This document shows, in pieces, positions 55,439-64,000 of a stretch of 64,000 nucleotides of DNA; position 1 is the first letter of the stretch; the number at the start of each line of letters is the position of its first letter. The position numbers and the translations under genes are program-made. The DNA is from Lepraria neglecta (taxonomy: Eukaryota; Ascomycota; Lecanoromycetes; Lecanorales; Stereocaulaceae), in NCBI GenBank assembly GCA_033220425.1, contig CM065653.1, positions 2,852,001-2,916,000 of the forward strand. Reading direction: 5' to 3'. The notes under the pieces were generated by a model. That model was not told the origin of the DNA, made no database searches, and worked only from the letters and a program-made list of their open reading frames with translations.

Positions 55439-58400
55439 TTAGCTCCCTCTCCTAGATTTCTCGTCCCGAGAAACTATCTATCCTTTATACTACCCCGACG
55501 TACTAAACGTTTAGATAAACCGACTATCCGCCGAACGGTATTAGCTAGTAAGCTAAACGAAGTTATTATACGGCTATACTCCCGATATATTACTAGCGGC
55601 AAATAGTACCTGATAGGTACAGGGTCCGATAGGTATTCTAACTATATAGGCAGCGGTAGGAAATATAACGGTATAGTATTACCTCTCGAAATATATTATA
55701 TTAAGACGGAATGAAAGGAAATATAGTTATAATTAAAAAATATGCGTAAAGAGCTTAAGGATTATATACGAAAATTAATAGAGGAATCTATATATCTTTA
55801 GACTACGCTAACGCGCCTTTAGATATAGTATAAATATCTTGAAAATAAAAAGCGGAAGATTATAGACTAAGAGATATAGAATATTAAGGAGTTAGAAGAA
55901 GACTAGCGGTCTATCCTAAGTATTCCTGATAATTAGATATTCAACGTCTCGTCCGAATAATTTGGCTTCCTAGCTGGAACCGATTAGTCCTCCTTCCCGA
56001 TCGTTCCCGGAACTTCTATAGAAGGTCCTAGTAGTTCCGGAGGTTCTTAAGGGGTTCCTAGGTGTTTTCGGTATCGTTATACCCTTTCTATTTAACTAGA
56101 TATTTCTAATTAACCTAATTTAGAATCCTCTTAACCTCGAACTCTATTTCTTCCTTAATATTATAATGAAATATTTTCTATAAGGGTATATTAGGGTCTA
56201 CTAGCTCTAAGAGTAAGATATAGAATACTAGATATACCTTAGTATTAGGTAGTAATTAAAGTTTATAGTTAGCCGATCCTTTTACTCGTTTAATTAAGAA
56301 TAGTCTAACCTTAATATAATCTAGTTTCTTACTCGGCCTTATCGTTCTTATATTTTTTATTAGGAGGTATACTTTATCCCCCTCTTTTAGCTAAGGAATA
56401 TTCTTTCTTTTCTTATTAACTTATTCCTTTAACTTACTATTTAAGCTCTTAATAGATCTTTATATATCCTTATATAAATCTTTTAGCTCTTCTACCTTAA
56501 CTAAAGCCTTTTCCGTATTAGGTCCTTCTCTAGATTATAGAAATATATTTATATTCTTTCCATAATTGGTAAAGAATAGTATCAGGCTCGTTATATCTAA
56601 CTTCTTGTTATTATATACTAGCTATACTATTAGAAGTAGTAAAACCTAGTTATCTTGCTTCTAGTTTATATAATACCTTAAGTATACTTCTATTATTTAA
56701 TTAGTACGCTCTATTTATCTATTAGTCTATAGATAATATACTATCGATATCCGGAGTTTCGTTCTAATCGCTACTATTAGCGTTCTCTAGTAGTTAGACG
56801 TAAATAATTTATCTCTATCGGATATTATTGATTTAGGTATACTATAATCCCTTATTAGCTTGTCAAGTAGTACGAAAGCTAGCTAATCTACTTTATAGGT
56901 TTCTTTGAATAGTATTATAATCGTATACTTAGTAAGTTTATCTATAATAACTATAATCGAGTTAAAGGTATCCTATATAGCTAGATCTTTCGAAGGTAGT
57001 AGTTTAACTACGAAGTCTATTATGATATTATCCTATAGTAACTCTAGTATAGGAGTAAACTATATTTGTCTATACTTAGCGTATTATATAGCCTTGTTCT
57101 ACTAGTACTCGATATATTCTTTAATATATTATTTAACGCGCGCTCGAAGCTTCGGCGTCGCGTATCCTCGTCCTAGGAGTTCTACTATTTTAGATACTCC
57201 TAGGTAACCTTATAAAGGGTCGTTATAGTAATCCCTAATTACTTCTTCGGTATATTATTCAGGTAGATAAGTCCTCTCCTAGTATTTAAGTAATATAGTA
57301 TCTAGCTAATCCTTCCTTAGGGTTATTACAAATATATTATCTTCGTAGGCCTTTACGATCCTATTAGTTATATTAGGTCCCGTTATACGAAGGGTTATAG
57401 CTAATACCTAGTATAGTACTAATAATCTATCCGCTTCTTTCTTTAGGATTAGTCGCTCTATAATATTCTTCTCTTCTATATAGTCTAATCGCCTACTAAG
57501 GGTATCTACTCAACTATTATCCTTTCCTAGGGTATAGATTATCTTGAATTTATATTGACCTAATAGTTCTAACTATCGAACTTATCTTCTATTTAGCTCC
57601 TTTATTATTATAAAGTTAAGAAGATTCTTATAATCTATAAAGATAGTTAGATCTAAGTAGCTCTCCGCGTATACTCGCTAGTTCTAAAGTATATAAACTA
57701 CGGCAAGTAGTTCCTTGTCGTATATATTATAGTTCTATTCTACTACTAATATCTTCCTTGAATAGTAGGTAACTAGATACTACTTTTAGTCTTTTATTTA
57801 ATATAGGTATACTCTAATCGCGAGATCCGAGGTATCTATTTCGATATAGGTCGGTTCGTTGGCCTAAAAGGTATAGAGTACTAGTAGATCCGTATATACT
57901 TTCTTTAACGTATCGAATGATTTCTATTAGTCTTTTCCCTATATAAATCTAATATCCTTCTTCGTAATATCTATTAGAGGTAGTACTTTCTTTAAGTAGC
58001 CCTCTATAAACTTCCTATTAAAGTTAGCGAATCCTAAGAAACTTTATACTACTTTAACGTCCTATAGTATAGGCTATTTAGTAATAGCCTTGATCTTTTC
58101 TAGGCTTATACTAATACCTTTTATACTAACTATAAATCCTAGAAATTCTACTAATTCTTAATAAAATTCGTACTTTTCTAGTTTAAGGAGAAGTTTTACT
58201 TATAATAGATATCCGAGGATATCCTATATATACTTAATATACTCTTTCTTATTCTTAGAATAAATTAGTATATTATCGAGGTATACTATCGCTATTCGAT
58301 CTAAGTATACTTATATAATATTATTAATAAATACTTAGCAGGTTACTAGTGCGTTAGTAAGTCTAAATAGTATTACTAAATACTTATAATAGCTATATCT

Positions 58401-59056
58401 CGTTTAGAAGGTAGTTTTCTATTCTTCGCCTTCTTTTATCTAAATTAAGTTATATATACCTCTAAAATCTAGTTTAGTAAATATCTTTGCTTTGCTAAGC
58501 CGATTCTATAGCTCTTCTATATTTAGTAATAGATATCTATTTTTGATAGTAATATCGTTTAACTTTCGATAGTCGACGTATAGTCTTAAGCTTCTATCCT
58601 TCTTTAGTATAAAGAGGATAGAGTAACCTACTAGTGATTTAGATTCTCGAATAAATCCCTTCTTGAGGTTCTTATTAATATACCCGCGAAGTACCTTAAG
58701 TTCCTTTTCTAATAATACGTAAATAGGTCCAAATATTAGCTATTTACCAGGTTCGAGTTCGATCTTATAATCCTATAGCTAGTATCTAGATAATACTTCT
58801 ATATTCGTCTCTTCCTTAAATAAGTATACCTACTTACTATACTCTTAAGGGATAGAGGGTATATCGGTTCCTCCCTTAACTCTTACTTCCTTATCCCGCT
58901 AACCTTTACCGGTAACTATAGAGTCGGACTACCTTTTAGTACCGTCCTTATACGAAGCTAAGGTAATATATACCTCGACCGGTCTTCGGTTCAACTTCTT
59001 ATCTACTATTAAACGCTACTAATACGTAGGTATAATCCTGGTGATATTGCTAGATT

Positions 59057-59643
59057 TATAGCCCGGAAAGATATAGGATATCCTATAGGATATCCCAAGG
59101 GTTGGGTATGGGATTCCGGTATAGGATGGGATTAGAAGATCCTAAATCCCATATCTTTTAGAAGATATAGGATGGGATCTCAATAGGATATCCTACGGTA
59201 TAGGATATTGGTGGGATTATCTAATAGTACGGGATATTTTCGGGATATCCCAGTAGCGGATAAGATAAGACCTATACTTGGAATTTCTAGTTATTATTCT
59301 AGTTATCAAAACTTCAAATATCTTTTTGAATATTCTATAATATAGGATATTCTAGTAGGAAATATAGAATTATAGAATATTCAAAAAGATATTTGAAGTT
59401 TTGATAACTAGAATAATAACTAGAAATTCCAAGTATAGGTCTTATCTTATCCGCCACTGGGATATCCCGAAAATATCCCGTACTATTAGATAATCCTACC
59501 AATATCCTATACCGTGGAATATCCCATTGAGATCCCATACCTCCTACTAATAGTATGGGATTTTAGACCTTGATACTATACTATACCCCGGGATGGGTAA
59601 GAGAGCCAATATCCCATACCATCCTATATCTTTCCGGGCTATA
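59057..59643. mobile_element. 587-bp fold-back/MITE-like element with 8-bp duplication, inside Gypsy B
   Basis: Ends TATAGCCCGGAAAGATATAG and its reverse complement. Flanked by GCTAGATT at 59049-59056 and 59644-59651. The Gypsy A homologue shows the uninterrupted site (ATTTCGAGTACTCC side continuous with the other flank). It has no coding capacity. The 8-bp duplication points to a hAT-type transposase acting in trans. The interior is one large inverted repeat. Confidence 0.85.
59215..59495. repeat. Near-perfect long inverted repeat (arms about 125 bp, 27-base loop)
   Basis: Left arm about 59215-59341 and right arm 59369-59495, separated by 59342-59368. The arms differ at about one position (AGTAGCGG versus AGTGGCGG) and continue outward with more mismatches. 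An RNA from it would form a long hairpin. Confidence 0.85.
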
Positions 59644-61796
59644 GCTAGATTGATCTATCTTGAGTACTCCTCGAGCCTAATCGATTATTAGATTATACTT
59701 CTTTAACCAAGGTATTCCTAAAATTACGTAATAGGTAGCTATCCTAATAACGTCAAAGGTAATCTCCTTATAGTAGTACTAAATTATAATAGGTAACGAA
59801 AGTATCTCTTCGTTTACCTTTCCTATTGATAGTATTAACCTATTAGCTATCTAGAGGTTATACTACTATAACTTCTTTCGAGTTGGTATTCTAGTTATCT
59901 ATACTAGATCTTATAAGATGAAGTTTCTAGTAGCTCTAGAGTCTATTATCGCAACGGTCCGCTGTCTATTAATAATTACCGGTATCTTTATATATATATC
60001 GTATTGCGCGGAACAAAGATATTATTTAGGGGTTAATATATTGATCTCCTTATAGCTACCCCTGCTATAAAGGATTACTCTTTTCCCGTTTATAGGAGTA
60101 GGAACCCTACCTTTGACTTCGACTATATATACTTCTCGTAGTTATTATATAGATAGGCGTACTATTCTGTTAAATAGTATTCTCTAGCGCTTAGGTTATT
60201 ATTTAATTCGTAAATAACTCTCTTTAACTATTCCTTGTCGTGTCCTAGGAAGTATTAGTATATTCTTTTTATCGCGAGGTACTATAGATATCCGTTTTCC
60301 TTATATTCGTAGTAATAGCTATATCTATAGGGTAGTATTCTTACTAGCCCCTTGGCTATATTCCTTAGCGTATTATACTATACGTAGTAAAGCGATATAT
60401 ATTCTTCCTATAGTATACTCTTGTAACCTCGGTAATTCTAATCTATTCGATAGTCTAGCTATATATATTCCTTAGAGCTTTCTTCTTCTTCCTTAGACGT
60501 AGTAGTTTCAGGTATTATCCTTCTTGGTAGTCGTATTTCTTCCTACTTAGCTTCTAATATACTAAGGGCTTCTTTCTACTCTAGATCTATTTCGCTTTCT
60601 TCCTAATCCTACTTAGACTTTTCTTCTTAAGCCTTACTACCGTCTTTAGTATTTAGGTTATTCATATATTATTCCCTAATATACGCGTTGAACTTCCTTA
60701 TAAAGTCGTTATCGCCGTTTTCAGATTCTTTATCAAGTTCTTTTTACGTTATCCTATTATACTAGGAACTAATATCTTCTTTAACTTTATCCTATACTAG
60801 TAGAATCTCCTTAGGCGTACCGTCTATATTATCCTAGGTATATACTTTCTCTAGTATATTTAGCTACGGTTAATATACTATATTTTTCGACTTGTAGTCT
60901 CTAGCGAAGTGGCCCGGTTTACTATAGCTATAATACTTTAGTATTTTCTTATTGCCCCTTTACTACTTCTTGCCCCTAGCTAGCCCCCTAAAGGCCTATT
61001 TACCTTTCTTCTCTGTGAAGTCTAGTTCTATAGGCGTATACCCGTAGGGGTCGCGTTCTTTATATCCTAGGTAATAGCTCCTTGATTTAGTAAAAAAGCT
61101 TGAGCGTTCTATTCCGCCGACTCCTCTATTATACCTCTTCTCTATAGTCCTTTTAAATAGCTTATTATTAATTTTAATTACTTCTTCGATTAGTTTATTA
61201 AAGGTATTAATAATAATCTCTAACCTTATAAGCTCGTCTTTAATATTATCCTTAAGACCTCTCCGGTATATAGTTATTAATATATTATTATCCTAGTTAG
61301 TCTTTACTATATATTGCTAAAATTAAGTCGAGTACTCTAATATAGATTTCTTCTAGGTTATATACTAGATAGTTTATATTACTATATTAACTTCGTTCAA
61401 CGGATCGAATATATAGCGGATTTCGAGTCTAAATATAGCTATACTCTCTATCTATTATTTGATTTCGCTGTCTTCGTTATTATCTTCTATATACTTCTTT
61501 AGGAACGGATTAACCTACTTTTAGGCTCTTCTACGTAAGTAAGTAATAGCGAAGGTAGGATATTATTATATAGATATAAGATCTCCTTAGAACTTTAAGT
61601 AAAGTAATATCTAGGATAGCTATCCCTCGAGCTTATCTCTCTCTCTATAGTATAAGTCGGGCTAGGCTATCTTAATATATCTACTAAGTCCTTCGTTAAT
61701 AGTTAGGCGTTATTATCCGCTTCCTCCTCCTAAGGAGCTTAAGGTAGATACCCTAGGGTCTCTTAGTATAGTACTTATCCTTAAGGGTGCTTAAAG

Positions 61797-62306
61797 TGTT
61801 ACAAATACGTTGCGTACTATATATCGTATATAGATTGATTCTTAATAGGGATAGAGGTACAACTAGACAAGAGTATAAAGTAGGCTTTAGTAGTGCTAAG
61901 CGGGTCTAGTATATAATCAGGTGATATATATTTAGTGCCTAGCCTAAGAGATCTATCGTATATAGTAAACAATTGAATAGTAAGTTAAGCACGATGCTCC
62001 AAGTGGTAAGCAGTGCTCCGTATATATAGATATACGAAATCTATACCAAGCATTCTTGATCGCACTGATCGCACTAATCGCATCTGCGCTCATTGCGACT
62101 ACTGCGCTTATCGCTTAATATGCCAAGCCTTTCTAATCGCACTGATCGCACTGATCGCATCTGCGCTCGTTGCGACCACTGCGCTTATCGCTTAACATGC
62201 CAAGCCTTCAGGGTCTATCCGAGTCGGACACCGACTTGTCGACTCGAACCATAACGGGCGCTACGCTCCATAAGCGCATCCCTGATCATGTTTCCTGATC
62301 GTAACA
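61797..62306 (-). repeat. 5' LTR of Gypsy B (510 bp)
   Basis: Minus-strand LTR; on the plus strand starts TGTTACAAATACG and ends GATCGTAACA. Same length as the partner LTR. Confidence 0.85.
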
Positions 62307-62373
62307 CTATACCTCCATCCCTATTGAGAATCAATCTATATACAACCGTCGGTACGTAACACGGTTCGTAACA
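62307..62373 (+). repeat. 3' LTR of Gypsy A, second part
   Basis: Continues the interrupted LTR: CTATA (duplicated target) CCTCCATCCCTATTGAGAA ... GTTCGTAACA, matching 48810-48870. Confidence 0.85.
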
Positions 62374-63332
62374 TGATTGGAAAGCTTCCTATCAATATTA
62401 ATATTGGTATTCATCTAGTTATACTACTAAAAGCCGGGCTTATTATCAACGGCGTTAAAACGCCTACAATCCTCTAATAAATTAATAAGCTCTTCTAAGT
62501 TATTAAAAACATCGACCCCCGTATTGAAAAGCTAGGGAAAGCTGCTCTATATACCGCCTCTTTTTCGGAGACCTAGGAAGCTATTAACGAGCAGATAATA
62601 AAGGCTAGTCAACGAAATTAGAGGCGTAAAGGTAATAAGCAAGGTATATATAGTAAAGCCCGAGTTATAAGCTCCGAAGTAGTAAAGGAAAGATAGCTTA
62701 CTAAGGAATAGTAGGAAAAGGAGAATACTTTAAAATACTAATAAAAGGAAGAAGCGAAGAAGTAGAAAGTATTAGATAAGATTTAATAAGCGAAGATAAA
62801 GGAAGAAGCCAAAGTATATAAGCTTATCGCTTAAGTAAGAGAGAGAGGTCGAAAGAGAATAAGAAGAAGGCGTTTATAGTAACCGGATTTATTCGTCATT
62901 TATTCGAGCTTCTAATACGACCCCTAGTAATACTAAAAGTACCCCGAATAACAGCAGCTATACCTCATCGAGCACACATACATTAGCGAGGCCGGAGTAG
63001 CCAGTCCTTATACGAGAGCTATCGCCTACTCTAGTGGCTACACAGGGAGGTCGAATTATCAGGAAGCCACGGCGACTCCTTGAATAGGCGCTATACCTAA
63101 TGAAGAAGGAGGTGTAGGTCGAGGAAAGTATTGCAATCGCGTTTTCAGGCCTGATTTCGAGTTCGAATTGGGATATGATATCGCAAGCAGAGTTATGTAT
63201 TCGAGGATTCGGATGTGCTGCACCAACCACATGAGATATGGCTTGTCTGAATAGCAGGGCCTCTTCCACTACTAGTCCACTGCCTCCGGGCCTCTTGTAG
63301 AGCTCCAATTGGGCCACATGGCCATGCAATGC

Positions 63333-63354
63333 GCGGTTTGGGGGGCAATACGAG
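63333..63354 (-). repeat. Right terminal inverted repeat of the pogo element
   Basis: Reverse complement reads CTCGTATTGCCCCCCAAACC GC, followed on the plus strand by TA. Confidence 0.85.
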
Positions 63355-63517
63355 TAGATGAGTCAAGAAACTCGCGTAATCCCTGCGCTAGAGCGGAAGC
63401 GGCGTAGGGCATCCAAGGTGCCTTAGAACCAAACTTTTGACATCAGGGTCAATGGCTTTCACTTAATTGACAATTACACCGATATTATATTGCCAGTCAG
63501 CTCCTCTTTGTGCCTGT

Positions 63518-64000
63518 ATGCGTCTTACTACTCGGCTTCTGAGCATGACCGGCGAGGTCGCCGTAACTCTGGCAGTAGGTCTACGAGGCAAAGTAGGCTC
63601 GTACAAGGTTTTAGAGCAATTTACGAAGGATCGAGATGTTTGGAAAGTTATGTGAGCTACCATGCCATGTGTCTAGGCATTAAGTGCGCGCTGCTTCGTT
63701 GGCTGACTAGGCGGCAGTGATGAGAACGCTCGTCAGGTAGTCATCAAGAGAGCGCCGCCACACCTCTTGAGCATTGAGCGCGAAATTCTCGAGATCGTAC
63801 AAAATCACACATGCATTCGTCAGATGATTGATAACATCGAAAGTCCTTCCTCGTTGGTATTAGAGTACCTGGACGATAACCTCCTGGACGTATGCAGTCG
63901 GAAAAGACTGGAAGGTTCAAACGTGAAAGTCGTTGCTCGCACTGTACTCGAAGCGCTTGCTATGCTCCACGAGAATGGCTTTGTGCATACTGGTCAGTGA
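63518..64000 (+). CDS. Protein kinase-like gene, 5' part (continues beyond the window)
   Basis: Exon 1 ends at 63651 (start at ATG 63518 or 63545, undecided) and exon 2 is 63718-63992; a GTCAGT donor at 63993 starts a further intron at the window end. Spliced: GSYKVLEQFTKDRDVWKVID then ENARQVVIKRAPPHLLSIER, EILEIVQNHTCIRQMIDNIE and LVLEYLDDNLLD, ending ALAMLHENGFVHT. VVIK holds the ATP-site lysine, LVLEYLDD the hinge, and HT plus the split G codon should open the catalytic loop (HTD). The glycine-rich loop is degenerate. This resembles a fungus-specific kinase-like family. Donor GTGAGC at 63652 is the one that keeps the frame. The gene starts only about 160 bases from the pogo terminus, so its promoter may lie in the transposon. 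Confidence 0.72.

Larger units (their letters stand above)
55500..61750 (-). pseudogene. Gag-Pol relic of Gypsy B
   Basis: Minus-strand homologue of the Gypsy A coding region, saturated with stops, and split by the fold-back element in the protease/RT spacer. Not translated in full here because no frame exceeds about 66 codons. Confidence 0.75.
54929..62306 (-). mobile_element. Gypsy-type chromovirus 'B' (minus strand) inserted in the 3' LTR of A
   Basis: 7378 bp, flanked by 5-bp duplications CTATA at 54924-54928 and 62307-62311. LTRs 54929-55438 and 61797-62306 are both 510 bp. The internal region, read on the minus strand, runs Gag (about 61600-60900) to chromodomain (about 56150-56020) and is collinear with element A. 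For example the antisense frames at 56905-57105 and (in A) 52990-53190 are clear homologues. On the minus strand a purine-rich tract (AGGAGAGGGAGCTA) precedes the 55438 LTR end. Stop codons are pervasive. It also contains the fold-back element at 59057-59643. Confidence 0.87.
48459..62373 (+). mobile_element. Gypsy-type chromovirus 'A' (plus strand), interrupted by element B in its 3' LTR
   Basis: Begins TGTTAGAATC and ends GTTCGTAACA; 5-bp duplications TGATT flank it at 48454-48458 and 62374-62378. Without B it is about 6.5 kb. Internal order on the plus strand, read through stops: Gag with a zinc-knuckle relic (49732-49773), protease (50747), reverse transcriptase (about 51300-51970, [12 protein letters not shown], then YLNN where YxDD belongs), RNase H (about 52150-52620, YDKELLAVVYIL), integrase (about 52700-53600), and a C-terminal chromodomain (about 53945-54075, YEVERILDRRN, FYLVK, EYNKTENT). 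A polypurine tract (GGAGGAGGGGGCTAG) precedes the 3' LTR at 54621. The longest intact frame is under 100 codons; the element is dead. Confidence 0.88.
47085..63354 (+). mobile_element. Pogo/Fot1-type DNA transposon, split by nested Gypsy elements
   Basis: Terminal inverted repeats of 22 bp (47085-47106 and 63333-63354, CTCGTATTGCCCCCC type, one mismatch) are each flanked by TA (47083-47084 and 63355-63356), the Tc1/mariner duplication. Between are two halves of one transposase, 47085-48458 and 62379-63354. They read, through many stops, EQRTLLAIKYYHETIRTLQA, a psq-type helix-turn-helix (YQIATWFRISRTTLYDRIKG), and DDE-region remnants (YNIDKKGF where the family has an Asp-Glu pair, LLIIDGY, LLQPLDILFFRPL after correcting stops). 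RIP-like changes explain most breaks. The right half resumes with NIDPRIEKLGKAALYTASFS. The unsplit element would be about 2.35 kb. Confidence 0.82.

Noticed and set aside
54900-55445. CRISPR-like appearance of regularly spaced GATCGCACTGATCGC repeats
   Set aside because: These are tandem units within a retrotransposon LTR, present in both LTRs; no spacer diversity and a eukaryotic host.
59335-59538. 67-codon frame inside the fold-back element
   Set aside because: It lies in one arm of a palindrome with no homologue; chance frame.
62958-63329. 123-codon minus-strand frame at the right end of the pogo element
   Set aside because: It is antisense to the 3' part of the transposon and carries no recognised domain; low stop density here reflects higher GC.

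Overview
This is a window from a filamentous ascomycete (Pezizomycotina). Most genes carry short GT-AG introns (about 50-100 bases) with CTGAC or CTAAC branch points. The recognisable proteins (Tvp18, Aim21, Erg13, NTF2, two-RRM SR protein, secreted cysteine-rich and GPI-type proteins, NACHT-ankyrin protein, reducing polyketide synthase) fit a filamentous ascomycete. The transposon block looks mutated by repeat-induced point mutation (RIP). I cannot fix the class; Leotiomycetes or Dothideomycetes are guesses.

Bases 1-36.2 kb are gene-dense housekeeping sequence: the 3' end of ETF-ubiquinone oxidoreductase, a Gds1-like winged-helix protein, an SR splicing factor, Aim21, Tvp18, NTF2, an uncharacterised ORF, a conserved unknown basic protein, a cysteine-rich secreted protein, a HAD hydrolase interrupted by a stop codon, HMG-CoA synthase, a single-pass membrane protein, a DUF7918-like nuclear protein, a GPI-type cell-surface protein, an SR140/U2SURP-like splicing protein, a CCCH zinc-finger protein and an alpha/beta hydrolase. 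Nearly all exon structures could be solved to the base because reading frames and family conservation agree across each junction. Three genes contain very small exons of 6, 7 and 16 bases.

From 36.6 kb the sequence becomes accessory and decayed. A NACHT-ankyrin NLR-like gene (36.6-40.6 kb, minus) has several stops and frameshifts. An apparently intact short-chain dehydrogenase follows (41.5-42.6 kb). Then come relics that look like a dead secondary-metabolite cluster: a possible Zn2Cys6 regulator tail, a transferase-family acyltransferase fragment, and a polyketide synthase reduced to its ketosynthase.

The right third is a transposon graveyard. An 895-bp hAT-type element with perfect 8-bp target duplications sits just upstream of the PKS relic, and a related relic abuts the PKS break. 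A pogo/Fot1-type DNA transposon (47085-63354, TA duplication, 22-bp inverted repeats) is split by a Gypsy chromovirus on the plus strand (48459-62373, duplication TGATT). The 3' LTR of that element is split by a second, inverted Gypsy copy (54929-62306, duplication CTATA). The second copy carries a 587-bp fold-back element (59057-59643, 8-bp duplication GCTAGATT). This is four levels of nesting, each level closed by its own target-site duplication. Coding potential is destroyed by C-to-T/G-to-A changes that also remove catalytic residues. Immediately right of the pogo element a protein kinase gene begins and runs off the window.
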